The position numbers and the translations under genes are program-made. Source: Nocardioides faecalis (GTDB lineage Bacteria; Actinomycetota; Actinomycetes; Propionibacteriales; Nocardioidaceae). Taken from it: a stretch of 64,000 nt of DNA. Below are positions 22,315 through 31,701 of this stretch, piece by piece. The stretch's first letter is position 1, and every line of letters begins with the position of its first letter. The DNA is taken from assembly GCF_018388425.1 (NCBI RefSeq), contig NZ_CP074406.1:496001-560000 (forward strand), in the 5' to 3' direction. The notes under the pieces were generated by a model, which saw only the letters and a program-made list of their open reading frames with translations, searched no databases and was not told the origin of the DNA.

Positions 22315-23806
22315 CGGGTGCTCCGAGGCCCAGGGGCGCGTCGCCGTCGTGGGCCAGCGACCGCAGTACGACCCGCACCTCGTCGTAGTAGCGCACCGTG
22401 CTCGCCAGCGCCTGCTCGGTGTCCGGCGCCTGCACGGCGACGTAGAGCCGGTTCGCGTCGCGGTTGAACCAGCTCGACGCGTTGCGGGTGCGGCCCTCGC
22501 CGGTGAAGTGCAGGCCGCGGCGGTACGCGGTGGCACCCGCGCCCTGACCGGTGGCGCCGGGCAGCCAGCGCAGGTCGAGGTAGGAGAGCAGCTGCGGGCT
22601 GCCGAGGGACTCCGGCGAGAGCGTGCCCTCGGCGAGCAGCACCCCCAGCGCCACGTGCACCGGCATCCGGTTCAGCGCCCGGGCCTGCGCGAACGCCGCC
22701 TCGGCGACGGGCAGCACGCTTGCGAGCCGGTCGTGGCCGCGCAGGTCGACCTCGAGCGGCGCGAAGTTGCAGAACCAGCCCTGGGCGCGGGCGTACGGCC
22801 CCGTGTCCCGGGTGCCCAGCACGGTCACCCCGAGGTAGCGGTCCCGGCCGGTCAGCCGCGCCTCGGCGACCGCGCAGGCAGCCACGACGGCACTCGGCAC
22901 CCGGGCGCCGGCGGCCTTGACGTGGCGCTCCAGCGCCGCGAGCTCGTCACCCTCGACCAGCGGGTGCTCCAGGATCCGCACCGGCGCGCTCTCCCCGGCC
23001 GCCAGGCCCAGGTCGAGCGGGAACGACGGCAGCCGGTTGCCCTGCGCGCCGAGGACCTCACGCCAGCGCGCCACCTCCGGCGCGTCGGGGGAGTACGACG
23101 CCGCGCGCTCCCGCTCCGCGGCCGCGTGGACCAGGAACGAGCCGCGCTCGGCGGCGGGCGGCACGTAGGCGGGGTCCGGGGTGCGCTCGGTGAGCAGGGC
23201 GTCGTACCGCTCGGCGAGCTCGACGCCGAGCATCATCTGCGAGGCGGCGTCGGTGAAGGCGTGGTCGCAGGCCCAGGCGAACTCGAGCTCGGCCTCGCGC
23301 TCCACGAGGACCAGGCCGAACGCGGGCCAGCTGTCGGGGGTGCACCGCTGCGGGAACGTCTCGTCGATCCAGGCATGCAGCCGGTCGGCGAACTGTGCGG
23401 CCGGTGCGGCGCTGAGGTCGACCAGCTCGACCAGCTCGAACGCCTCCGGGGCCTGCACCACCGCGGCGTCCAGCAGTCGCCGTACGGGCTGGCCGTCGGC
23501 GCCCGGGAGGAACCAGGTCCGCTGCCCCTCGTGGTCGACGAGCAGCCCGGCGAGAGCGTCCAGCCAGTGCTGCGGCATCAGGGGTCGCTCCACCGCCGAG
23601 ACGATGCCCGTCCACGCCATGTGCCGGGCCGGTTGCGGGGCCGCCGCGAGTGCGGCGTAGGCACCGAGGTGGTCGGCCTGCAGGAACGACGGCGCACCCG
23701 CGTCGCTCGAGGTCGCGCGGATCGCCTCTACGGTGGCCGCCGTGGGGCGCACCTCCCAGACCCGGCCCGGCGCCGGCTGCCAGGAGCGGAGCTCGGCCAG
23801 CCTCAT
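22295..23806 (-). CDS. Condensation-domain acyltransferase (second gene of trio)
   Basis: A paralogue of the flanking genes, 503 residues. The HxxxD motif is H182-D186 in DHAFTDA. It shares with them LPSFPLDLG, QGWFCNFAPLEV and LLSYLDLRWLPG, the hallmarks of a condensation fold. The ATG at 23806 makes an ATGA overlap with the preceding gene. No carrier protein, adenylation or ketosynthase domain is fused, so it resembles PapA-type tailoring enzymes more than an NRPS module. The substrate is unknown. Confidence 0.82.
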   Translation of the reverse strand: MRLAELRSWQPAPGRVWEVRPTAATVEAIRATSSDAGAPSFLQADHLGAYAALAAAPQPARHMAWTGIVSAVERPLMPQHWLDALAGLLVDHEGQRTWFLPGADGQPVRRLLDAAVVQAPEAFELVELVDLSAAPAAQFADRLHAWIDETFPQRCTPDSWPAFGLVLVEREAELEFAWACDHAFTDAASQMMLGVELAERYDALLTERTPDPAYVPPAAERGSFLVHAAAERERAASYSPDAPEVARWREVLGAQGNRLPSFPLDLGLAAGESAPVRILEHPLVEGDELAALERHVKAAGARVPSAVVAACAVAEARLTGRDRYLGVTVLGTRDTGPYARAQGWFCNFAPLEVDLRGHDRLASVLPVAEAAFAQARALNRMPVHVALGVLLAEGTLSPESLGSPQLLSYLDLRWLPGATGQGAGATAYRRGLHFTGEGRTRNASSWFNRDANRLYVAVQAPDTEQALASTVRYYDEVRVVLRSLAHDGDAPLGLGAPVASGVG

Positions 23807-25284
23807 GCAGGCACCCGCTCGGAGAGCCCGGCGGTCGCCGGGACGGCGCGCACCGCGCCGGCACCCTGTGCGCGCACGGCGCTGCGGAGCAGGTCGCGGT
23901 AGGCGTCGAGCAGTGCGTGCATCCGCTCCGCGGCGACGATCCCCGAAGGGCAGCGCGCGGCCACCCCGAGACCCTGCGGCGAGCGGATCACCCAGAAGTA
24001 GACCTCCTCCGCGTTGCGGGCGGGGCTGCGCAGCGTGCACGCCTCCCACTCCTCCCACTGCTTCGAGCCCGGCGTGTGCCGCACGTCGGCGTAGGAGATC
24101 GCGAACCGCGGCGCGTCGCGGACCCCGAGCAGCTCGGCGATTCGGGGGAACGGTTTTGGGGCGACGTGCTTGACCGACGCCATCACGCCCTGGGTGCGCT
24201 CGACGACGTCGGCCAGCGTCTCGGTGCCGGACAGGTCGAGCCGGACCGGGCTGATCCCGACGAACCAGCCGATGGCGGTGGCGTAGCGCGCCTCGTGCCG
24301 GGTGTGCACCGGCAGCACGAAGTCGAGCCGGTCGGTGTCGGCCTGCTCGCAGATCGTCGCCGCGAGCGCCCCGATCACCAGGGCCTGCAGGCCGGTGCCC
24401 AGCGAGCGGGTCCACCGGTTCGCGGCGTCGGTCTGGTCGGCGTCGAGCAGCGGCGCGTAGTAGGACTCCTGCCAGGGGCCCGGGGTCTCGCCCATCTCGG
24501 CCAGCGCAGGGTCGGGGTAGCGCGGGAAGGTCGGCGGGCCGGACGGGTCGCCGTCGGGGGCGAGGAAGTCACGCCACGCGACGACGGCCGCGTCGTGGCG
24601 GGTGAGCAGGCGCCCGAGGCTGCGGTCGAAGGAGGCGAAGTCGACATGGCTGCCGGCGTCCGTGCGGGCCAGCTCGCGGTCGGTGTCACCGGCGAGCGCC
24701 CGGCGGTAGAGCGTGAGGATCTCCTCGAACCACAGCACCTGCGAGTAGCCGTCCATCACGCTGTGGTCGGCGCCGAAGGCGAGCAGGAACCCGGTGCGGT
24801 CGTCGTCCGGCTCCACGGTCGCGAACAGCAGGTGCGGCCAGCGGGTCGGCCGGACCCGGGCGAAGGTCTCCAGCAACTCCGCGCGCACGCCGTCGGCCTC
24901 CGCGTGCCGCACCGGGGTGCCGGCCACCACGTCCACGCCCTCGGGCACGCACGTCTCGCGTCGCCACGGCGAGGCCGGCTCGGGACGGGCCGGGCTGGTG
25001 GCGTCCGCGCGCGGATCCACCGCCGGGCGCACCGTGGTGCGCAGGCCCTCGTGCCGGGCCACCCAGGCGCGCAGCGCCCGTCGTACGGCGCCGGCGTCGT
25101 AGGCGATCGGCACCCGGAAGATGCAGCCGATCCAGGAGCCCTCGCTCCCGGAGACGAGGTGGGCGGCGTGGTCGTGGGACAGCTCCCGATCGTCGGCGCG
25201 CCACGCCTCTTCCAGTGCTGCCGGGGTCCACGTCGTCGTGGTCCCTGCGGGCAGCGGGTAGGTCGATAATTCGCGGTTCTCCAT
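23803..25284 (-). CDS. Condensation-domain acyltransferase (first gene of trio)
   Basis: The product has 493 residues from the ATG at 25284, placed by GGGGGAGG 5 bases upstream; an upstream ATG lacks a ribosome site. The motif DHSVMDG (H174, D178, G179) is the full canonical HxxxDG. It also has IGWFVGISPVRL and ISYADVRHTPG. It is the first gene of a three-gene minus-strand operon of paralogues, which suggests acylation at several positions or with several acyl donors (inference). Confidence 0.85.
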   Translation of the reverse strand: MENRELSTYPLPAGTTTTWTPAALEEAWRADDRELSHDHAAHLVSGSEGSWIGCIFRVPIAYDAGAVRRALRAWVARHEGLRTTVRPAVDPRADATSPARPEPASPWRRETCVPEGVDVVAGTPVRHAEADGVRAELLETFARVRPTRWPHLLFATVEPDDDRTGFLLAFGADHSVMDGYSQVLWFEEILTLYRRALAGDTDRELARTDAGSHVDFASFDRSLGRLLTRHDAAVVAWRDFLAPDGDPSGPPTFPRYPDPALAEMGETPGPWQESYYAPLLDADQTDAANRWTRSLGTGLQALVIGALAATICEQADTDRLDFVLPVHTRHEARYATAIGWFVGISPVRLDLSGTETLADVVERTQGVMASVKHVAPKPFPRIAELLGVRDAPRFAISYADVRHTPGSKQWEEWEACTLRSPARNAEEVYFWVIRSPQGLGVAARCPSGIVAAERMHALLDAYRDLLRSAVRAQGAGAVRAVPATAGLSERVPA

Positions 25285-25546
25285 GGGCCCTCCCCCGAGA
25301 ACGTCGTCAGACATCAGCGGGAACGGCCCCTCTGCCGCACCGCAGTGCACCGCACGCGAGGGCGGCGCGAAGGGGACCAACGTCCCACACCTTCGGTCCC
25401 GGCGTCGCCGAGATCAAGGTCACACCAACTCCAGGTGGACATGCCGCACCGGTCCTGACTTGACTGCACGACCACACGTCGTGGGCACACCGTGGTGTCC
25501 GGGGTCCTGGCCAGAACCGACTGGCGAACAGGACAGGAGAGGGCAC
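25285..25546. other. Divergent intergenic region of the acyltransferase island
   Basis: This 262-base gap separates the minus-strand trio from the plus-strand acyltransferase and must hold both promoters. I see a TTGACT at 25460-25465 on the plus strand but no convincing -10 box at the right distance, and no clear palindrome longer than 5 bp. No small gene is apparent. Confidence 0.4.
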
Positions 25547-26905
25547 GTGAGGGCGACGACCGAAGCACGTCAGGCATTCGCCGACGACATGTTCCTGCGC
25601 CGCCACCGCGGCCTGGGTGCACCCGTGATCAACCAGCTGGTCTGGTGTTTCGAGCGTGCCCCGGAGGAGGACGCGGTGCGGGCGCTGAACGCTGCGCTCG
25701 CTCGCGGCGCACTGGCTCGCCGGGCGCGTGCGGCGGTGCTGCCCGCCGCGCGGGGCCGCTGGGTGGCGGACCCCGTCGAGCCGCCGCTCGAGGTCACCGC
25801 CACCCCGCTGACGACCGACGGCCTGCGGGACTGGGTCGAAGCCTGCGGCCGGGTGCCGCTGGACCCGCGCTCGCCCGGCGACGGCTGGCGGCTGTCGCTG
25901 GCCAGGCTGGACGACGGCGGCGCGGTGCTCTCGCTGGTCGTGCCGCACGCCGTCGCGGACGGCAGCGCCATGGTCGACGCGGTGGTGCGTGCCGGGGCCG
26001 GACGGCCGTTGGAGCTGCCGGCCGAGACACCCCGCCTCCTGCGGCCCCTCGCCGATGCCCGCGACGTCGCCGGCCAGCTCGGCGAGGTCGCCCGGTGGGC
26101 CGCCCCCGGCCTGCGCCGGATGCGGAAGCGCCTCGGCGGCGGGCCCGTCGAGACACCGGCCCCCGCGCCCGCACCGCCCGCGCCGCCGGCCCCGCGGCAG
26201 CTCCCGGCCGAGGGCGCCGGGTGGCAGCCGTCCTGGCTGGTCGCCGAGGTGGACGCAGCGGCCGTGCAGGCCCTGGCCACCACCCTCGGCGGCTCGGTCA
26301 ACGCCTGGTTCGCCGCCGCCTCCGCCGGCCTGGTGCGCCGCACCGGCCGGTTCACGGAGACCGACGTGCCCGTGGCGCTGCCGGTGAGTGGCCGCGGCAG
26401 CGAGGACCTACGCGGCAACGCCACCCGCATCGCCCGGGTGCGGCTGGAGGACCGGGCGCTGCGCGAGAGTCGGCTGGACCTGGTCAAGAAGCAGTGCCGC
26501 ACCGCCTATGCCGACCTCGAGCACGCCCGGGAGCCGCTGCCGCTGGCGCTGGTGCAGATGCTGCCGGACGCGGCCGTGCGCCGGTTGCCGCCCGCCCCCG
26601 CCGCAGCCGCCCTGGCCTCCAACGTCGGTGTCCTGCCGCCGGAGTTCACCACGATCGGCGGGGTGGGTGCCCGCAGGGTGATGGCGCTGGTCCACCAGCA
26701 GCAGCTCACTGTCGAGGAGGCAGCGGCCACCGGAGGCGGACTGATCACGTTCCTGGTCGGCGCCGGGCAGCGGCTCTCGCTCACCGTCGCCGCGTTCGAC
26801 CCCTTCGCCGTCAGCGACGCCGCCGCGCTGCGCGAGATCGTCCAGGCCGAGCTCGCGCACTGGCAGTCGTTGGCCGGCACCGACCTGGGAGTGCGGCTCT
26901 GGTGA
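25547..26905 (+). CDS. HxxxD acyltransferase, second type (WES/PapA-like)
   Basis: The product has 452 residues from a GTG at 25547, 4 bases after AGGAGAGGG. The catalytic motif is PHAVADG (H134, D138, G139), a form also seen in wax-ester synthase/DGAT-like and condensation enzymes. It is closely paralogous to the gene at 30157-31566: both share FLRxxRxLGxPVxNQxVWxF near the start, LRxNAT in the middle, SNxGxLP later and xLW at the end. A Pro/Ala-rich linker (about 205-225) separates two halves. It likely acylates a hydroxyl group; substrates are unknown. Confidence 0.8.
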   Translation: MRATTEARQAFADDMFLRRHRGLGAPVINQLVWCFERAPEEDAVRALNAALARGALARRARAAVLPAARGRWVADPVEPPLEVTATPLTTDGLRDWVEACGRVPLDPRSPGDGWRLSLARLDDGGAVLSLVVPHAVADGSAMVDAVVRAGAGRPLELPAETPRLLRPLADARDVAGQLGEVARWAAPGLRRMRKRLGGGPVETPAPAPAPPAPPAPRQLPAEGAGWQPSWLVAEVDAAAVQALATTLGGSVNAWFAAASAGLVRRTGRFTETDVPVALPVSGRGSEDLRGNATRIARVRLEDRALRESRLDLVKKQCRTAYADLEHAREPLPLALVQMLPDAAVRRLPPAPAAAALASNVGVLPPEFTTIGGVGARRVMALVHQQQLTVEEAAATGGGLITFLVGAGQRLSLTVAAFDPFAVSDAAALREIVQAELAHWQSLAGTDLGVRLW

Positions 26906-26940
26906 GGCCGGGGAACCCGCCGGGCCGGGGCGAGGCAGTC

Positions 26941-28236
26941 TCAGTGGGCGCGCTCGAGCGCGTCGATGGCAGCGGCCAGTGCCTCGACCTCGGGCACCAC
27001 CCGGTCGGCCACCGTGCGGGCACGCTCCCGGACGCCGTCGGCCAGCACGCGTCGCAGCGCGTCGGTGAGCCGGCCGACGTCGAGGGAGCGGAACGCCATG
27101 CCCTCGCCGACACCGGCCTGGTGCAGCAACCGCGCCCACAGCGGCTGGTCGGCGCTGAACCAGCAGACCACCTGCGGCACGCCCGCGGCGAGCACGGCAC
27201 CGGTGGTGCCCGCCCCGCCGTGGTGCACGCTGGCCAGGCAGCGGGGGAGCACGGCCGCGTGGTCCAGCTCGCGTCGTACGACGAGGCGACCGGAGGAGAC
27301 CGCGGGGATCTCGCTCCAGCCGGTGCCCCACACGATGGGGGTGCCCAGGCGCTCGGCGACCTCGTCCAACACCCGCAGCAGGGCCGCGGGGTCGGGCACC
27401 GGCATGCTACCGAACCCGACGTGCACCGCACCCTCACCCAGGGCTCGCTCGAGCTCGGGGTCCTCGACCCCTCCCGCGTCCGGGGCAATCCCCTGGGCGC
27501 GGGAGGACATGACATCCCCCGGCACGTCGGCCGGGACATCGGCCGTGCGCACGGGGCGCAGGTAGCCCACGAAGGGCCGCCGTGGTCCCCAGCGCTCGGC
27601 CAGCTGCGGCATCAGCACCGGGTCGTAGGCCTGCACCTCGAGGGCGCCCCGCTCGGCGAGGCGCTGCGGCAGGCCGACCACGGCCGGCGCCAGCCCGAGC
27701 GCGGCGCGCTGCCGGTTCTCCCCGGCGCGGGTCAGCTGCCAGCGCAGCCGCTCGCCGACGCGCCAGGTCGCGGCCGTCAGCCGTGGACCGCCGTTGCGGG
27801 GCAGCAACCCGACCACGTCGTTGGCGCGCACCGGCGCGTAGTGCAGCGCCGCGAAGCCGCAGCCGACCCGCTCGGCCACCGCGGAGCCGACCTCCTGGCC
27901 GAGCAGCCCGGTCAGGACCACGTCGGCGCCCTCAGCCAGCTCCAGCAGTCCGGTGCGCAGCTCGTCCCAGCCGTGCACCGACACCTCGCGCACGGCCGCG
28001 ACCCGCTCGCGCGGGTCGCGCGAGCGCATCCGGGTGCGCACCAGGTCCGAGCGCAGCAGCTCGGCGCTGTCGACCCCCAGCGGCACCGCCGTCAGTCCTT
28101 CCCGCTCGGCCAGGTCGAGCAGGTTCGGCGCCACGCCGAGCGTCACCTCGTGACCTCGCTCGCGCAGCCCGCGGGCCAGCACCAGCCCGGGCTGCACGTC
28201 GCCCCGGCTGCCCACCAGCCCCAACGTCACCCGCAC
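26941..28236 (-). CDS. GT1-family glycosyltransferase (MGT/UGT-like)
   Basis: The product has 431 residues from the GTG at 28236 (MRVTLGLVGSRGDVQPG), where the typical N-terminal GSRGDVQP motif of macrolide- and sterol-type glycosyltransferases begins; a GTG four codons upstream is an alternative. The donor-site motif is near the C-terminus (SVHHGGAGTTGAVLAAGVPQV, then SADQPLWA). It should transfer a nucleotide-activated sugar to a lipophilic acceptor. It lies convergent to one acyltransferase (35-base gap) and divergent from the ABC exporter, so an acylated glycolipid is plausible. Confidence 0.85.
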   Translation of the reverse strand: MRVTLGLVGSRGDVQPGLVLARGLRERGHEVTLGVAPNLLDLAEREGLTAVPLGVDSAELLRSDLVRTRMRSRDPRERVAAVREVSVHGWDELRTGLLELAEGADVVLTGLLGQEVGSAVAERVGCGFAALHYAPVRANDVVGLLPRNGGPRLTAATWRVGERLRWQLTRAGENRQRAALGLAPAVVGLPQRLAERGALEVQAYDPVLMPQLAERWGPRRPFVGYLRPVRTADVPADVPGDVMSSRAQGIAPDAGGVEDPELERALGEGAVHVGFGSMPVPDPAALLRVLDEVAERLGTPIVWGTGWSEIPAVSSGRLVVRRELDHAAVLPRCLASVHHGGAGTTGAVLAAGVPQVVCWFSADQPLWARLLHQAGVGEGMAFRSLDVGRLTDALRRVLADGVRERARTVADRVVPEVEALAAAIDALERAH

Positions 28237-28382
28237 CGCGACCCCCACCCGCTCCCCGACCAGAGGAGACCCATGCCTGTGCAGGAACCGGCCGTGCGCG
28301 GCCGCGCCGTCCGCTCCGTGACTCGCCCGCCCATGCGGGTCAAGGTAGGGCACCGCGCCCGGCGCGGTGAGGAGTGCTTGTG

Positions 28383-29348
28383 GTGAGCCCGGCCACGCCC
28401 GCCATCGACGTGCGCGGCCTGGTGAAGTCGTACGGCGCGCACCGCGCCCTCGACGGTATCGACCTGCAGGTGCCGGCCGGCGGCGTCTTCGCCGTGCTCG
28501 GGCCCAACGGCGCCGGTAAGACCACCCTGGTGCGCGTGCTGTCCACGCTGCAGCGCGCGGACGCCGGGACGGTGCGGGTGCTCGGCCACGACGTCGGCAC
28601 CGAGCCGGCCGCGGTGCGCGCCCGGATCGCGGTGACCGGCCAGCACGCCTCGGTCGACGAGGCCCTGACCGGTTGGGAGAACCTCACCCTGTTCGCCCGG
28701 CTGCTCGGGCTGTCCCGGGCGGCCGCTCGCCGTCGGAGCACCGAGCTGTTGGAGGAGTTCTCGCTCACCGACGCTGCGCGTCGGCCGGTGCGCACCTACT
28801 CCGGCGGCATGCGGCGCCGGCTCGACATCGCCGCCAGCCTGATCGCGGACCCGCCGCTGGTCTTCCTCGACGAGCCCACCACCGGGCTCGACCCCCGCAC
28901 CCGCGAGGAGATGTGGGCCACCGTGCGGACGCTGGTGGACCGGGGGACGACGGTGCTGCTGACCACGCAGTACCTGGAGGAGGCCGACCGCCTCGCCTCC
29001 CGGGTCTGCGTGGTCGACCGCGGCCGGATCGTCGCCGACGACACCCCGGCCGGTCTGAAGCGCTCGCTGGGCGGGCTGACCCTGGAGCTCACGCTCGCCG
29101 ACGCCGCCGACGCGCCCCGCATGCACACCCTGCTGCTCAACCTGGGTGCCACCGACGTCGAGGCGGCCCCCGGCGGGCTGCGGCTCAGCGCCGGACTGGT
29201 CGAGCTCGCCCAGCTGCGTACCGTGCACGCGGCGGCGGAGGCGGCCGGCATCGAGATCGACGAGCTCGGTGCCCGGCGTCCCACCCTGGACGAGGTGTTC
29301 TTCTCGCTCACCGGTCCCTCCGGCACGCTGCGGGAGGTGCCGGCATGA
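28383..29348 (+). CDS. DrrA-like ABC transporter ATP-binding protein
   Basis: The product has 321 residues. Walker A is GPNGAGKT near residues 41-48, the signature YSGGMRRRL lies near 138-146 and Walker B VFLDEPTTGLDP follows. The C-terminal extension after residue 220 (LTLELTLADA, then RRPTLDEVFFSLTG) is the DrrA type. Three near-adjacent GTG codons could start it (28374, 28380, 28383); 28383 is 8 bases after GAGGAG and is preferred. It is translationally coupled to the permease by ATGA. DrrA-type ATPases energise export of glycosylated drugs or lipids such as PDIM. Confidence 0.9.
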   Translation: MSPATPAIDVRGLVKSYGAHRALDGIDLQVPAGGVFAVLGPNGAGKTTLVRVLSTLQRADAGTVRVLGHDVGTEPAAVRARIAVTGQHASVDEALTGWENLTLFARLLGLSRAAARRRSTELLEEFSLTDAARRPVRTYSGGMRRRLDIAASLIADPPLVFLDEPTTGLDPRTREEMWATVRTLVDRGTTVLLTTQYLEEADRLASRVCVVDRGRIVADDTPAGLKRSLGGLTLELTLADAADAPRMHTLLLNLGATDVEAAPGGLRLSAGLVELAQLRTVHAAAEAAGIEIDELGARRPTLDEVFFSLTGPSGTLREVPA

Positions 29349-30160
29349 GCCCGGTGACCGAGGCGCGACACCTGCGGCCGCGCCGGGAGCGGGGGCCCGG
29401 CGGGCTCGCCGCCGTCGGGCAGTCGCTGAGCCTGGCCCGGCGCGGGCTGCTGCTGATCCGGCACGACCCGCAGCGGCTCTTCGACGTGCTGTTGCTGCCC
29501 ATCGTCGCCACGGTCATGTTCGCCGGCGTCTTCGGCGGCGCGGTCGCCGGCAGCATGCAGGCCTACCTGCCGCAGCTGGTGCCCGGCGTGCTCGCCCAGA
29601 TCGCGGTGGCGGCCTCCGTCGTCACCGGCGTGCAGCTGCGCGACGACATGGACCGCGGGGTCTTCGACCGGCTGCGGACGCTGCCGATCAGCCGGGTCGC
29701 GCCGTTGGCCGGGTCGCTGCTGGCCGACGTGGTCCGCTACGTCATCGCCGGCGCGATGACGCTCGCCGTCGGCGTCGCGCTGGGCTACCGGCCCGAGAAC
29801 TGGCCAAGACTGCTGGCCGGCTGCCTGCTGGTGGTGTTCTGCGCGTTCGCGATGAGCTGGATCTTCGCCTACCTCGGTGTCGTGCTGCGGTCGGCGCAGG
29901 CGGTGCAGGGCACCTCGATGCTGGTGCTGATGCCGCTGTCGTTCCTGTCCAACGCGCTGGTGCCGCCGCAGTCGATGCCCGGCTGGATGGAGGTGATCGC
30001 GGAGGTCAACCCGCTGAGCCACCTGGTCACGTCGCTGCGCAACCTCGCCGCCGGCGAGCCCGCCGGGCAGGACGTCGCGCTCACCCTGCTGGGCGCCGGC
30101 GTGATCCTCGCCGTCGCCGCCCCGCTGACCGTGCGCGCCTACGTGCGCCAGGCCCGGTGA
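29345..30160 (+). CDS. DrrB-like ABC-2 permease
   Basis: The product has 271 residues from the ATG at 29345 in an ATGA overlap. About six membrane segments are visible, with the ABC-2 signature region near the end (LSNALVPPQSMPGWM, then VNPLSHLV). Only one permease is present, unlike DrrB plus DrrC in the PDIM system, so it may work as a homodimer. It ends in a GTGA overlap with an acyltransferase gene, which strongly suggests that acylation and export act on the same product. Confidence 0.9.
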   Translation: MSPVTEARHLRPRRERGPGGLAAVGQSLSLARRGLLLIRHDPQRLFDVLLLPIVATVMFAGVFGGAVAGSMQAYLPQLVPGVLAQIAVAASVVTGVQLRDDMDRGVFDRLRTLPISRVAPLAGSLLADVVRYVIAGAMTLAVGVALGYRPENWPRLLAGCLLVVFCAFAMSWIFAYLGVVLRSAQAVQGTSMLVLMPLSFLSNALVPPQSMPGWMEVIAEVNPLSHLVTSLRNLAAGEPAGQDVALTLLGAGVILAVAAPLTVRAYVRQAR

Positions 30161-31566
30161 GCGTGGTGGGCTCGGTGAGCCAGGTGAGCGGCGCGCTGCG
30201 GCGCCGCCTGCCGGTCGACCACGCCCGCGCCAACCGGCTCACGCCAGACGACGACCTCTTCCTGCGGGCCCGCCGGGTGCTGGGGATGCCGGTGCTCAAC
30301 CAGATCGTGTGGCGCTTCGACACCGAGCCGGACCCCGCCGCTGTCCGCGCGGTGCACCGCGGCCTCGCGGCCGGGCCCTGGAACCGGCTCGCCGTCGCCG
30401 GCCGGGTGCCCGGCGCCCGGCCGCGATGGGTGCGGGGCGTCGCCGCCCCGCTGCGCCTCGACGCCGAGCCGGTGCCCGCCGACGCGGTCACCGCCTGGAT
30501 CGAGGAGCACGCCGCCACCCGGCTCGACCCCGTCGTCGGCCCCACCTGGGAGCTGCGGCTGGCGGTCACCGAGACCGGCGAGAGCCTGATGTCGCTCGTC
30601 GTCGGCCACGAGGTCTGCGACGGCGGTGCGCTGATCGGCGCGGTCGTGGCCGCCGTCGAAGGCCGCACCCAACCCGTGCTGCCTGCCGAGCACGTCCAGG
30701 TCCGGCTGCGCGACGACGTGCGCGACGCGCTGCACCTGACCCGCTCCGCCGTGCACGGCCTGCGCCGAGCCCGCGCCCAGCAGCCGCCTGCGCGCGACGC
30801 GGGCGTGCTCACCTCCGACCAGCAACCACCGAGCCCACCGCGCGGCGGGGCCGACGCGACGCCGTACCGCCCGGCGAGCATCGCGGTCACCTCACCGGCC
30901 GCCGAGTGGCACCGGGTGGCCGCCGAGCACGGCGGCACCGCGAACTCGCTGCTCGTCGCCGTGGTCACCGAGGTCCTCGGCGTCGCGGGCCGGGTGCCGC
31001 CGGGTGCCTCGGTCAAGGTCGCGCTGCCCGTTGACACCCGCGCCCCCGGCGACCTGCGCAGCAACGCGACCACCGGGGTGTCCATCGTCGTCGACACCGA
31101 GCCGGGCGGGGAGCCCGCGACCGCGCGGGTGGGCGACCTGGGCACAGTGCGCGCCCGCGCCCGGCAGGCGTTCGCCGGGCTCGCGGCCGGCACCCGCATC
31201 GACCCGATGGAGCCGCTGCAGCCGCTCGTGCAGCTGCTGCCGGACCCAGTGGTGCGGCGGGTGGCGAGCCGGATCGCGGCCCCGCTGTGCCTGTGCTCGA
31301 ACCTCGGCCGGCTCCCGGAGCCGTTCGCGGCGCCCTTCGGGCGACTGGCCAGCGCGGTGCTGATGCGCTCGGTCACCCAGCAGGTGACCCCGGACATGAT
31401 GCGCAGCCGCCGCGGCGGGCTGACCGCGTGGTGGAACCAGACCGGCGACACGGTCACCCTGGGGCTGCTCGGCATGGACCCTGACCTGTGGCCGGACGCC
31501 GCGTCGCTGTGGGCCGACGTCGACCGCGTCTACGACCGCTGGGGGCTGGCGCCGCGGCTCTGGTGA
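30157..31566 (+). CDS. HxxxD acyltransferase, second type (WES/PapA-like), coupled to the exporter
   Basis: The product has 469 residues from the GTG at 30157 in a GTGA overlap with the permease. The motif is GHEVCDG (H151, D155, G156). It is the paralogue of the gene at 25547-26905, with a longer N-terminus (about 20 residues) and a Pro-rich insert near residues 205-225. It is the last gene of the three-gene exporter operon and is followed by a strong terminator. Operon coupling suggests a late acylation step before or during export (inference). Confidence 0.82.
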   Translation: MSVVGSVSQVSGALRRRLPVDHARANRLTPDDDLFLRARRVLGMPVLNQIVWRFDTEPDPAAVRAVHRGLAAGPWNRLAVAGRVPGARPRWVRGVAAPLRLDAEPVPADAVTAWIEEHAATRLDPVVGPTWELRLAVTETGESLMSLVVGHEVCDGGALIGAVVAAVEGRTQPVLPAEHVQVRLRDDVRDALHLTRSAVHGLRRARAQQPPARDAGVLTSDQQPPSPPRGGADATPYRPASIAVTSPAAEWHRVAAEHGGTANSLLVAVVTEVLGVAGRVPPGASVKVALPVDTRAPGDLRSNATTGVSIVVDTEPGGEPATARVGDLGTVRARARQAFAGLAAGTRIDPMEPLQPLVQLLPDPVVRRVASRIAAPLCLCSNLGRLPEPFAAPFGRLASAVLMRSVTQQVTPDMMRSRRGGLTAWWNQTGDTVTLGLLGMDPDLWPDAASLWADVDRVYDRWGLAPRLW

Positions 31567-31576
31567 GGGAGACGGG

Positions 31577-31609
31577 AAAGCCCCCGCGAGGCGTACTCGC
31601 GGGGGCTTT
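31577..31609 (+). terminator. Terminator of the exporter-acyltransferase operon
   Basis: A perfect 14-bp stem (31577-31590 with 31596-31609) with a 5-base loop begins 10 bases after the stop codon. The stem has AAAG at its base and CTTT on the far side, so the transcript ends in a short U-rich tract. A smaller inverted repeat, TGTGCCCG (31629-31636) with CGGGCACA (31645-31652), follows. Confidence 0.88.
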
Positions 31610-31701
31610 GTCCGTGGGTCCTGCTCGCTGTGCCCGCCCGGGCCCGGGCACACCGGCGTCGTGATCCGTCCTTGTTGGTACCCAGCAGCGGGCGGCTGAA
31701 C

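Noticed and set aside
25460-25490. TTGACT as a promoter for the acyltransferase at 25547
   Set aside because: No -10-like box lies 16-18 bases downstream.
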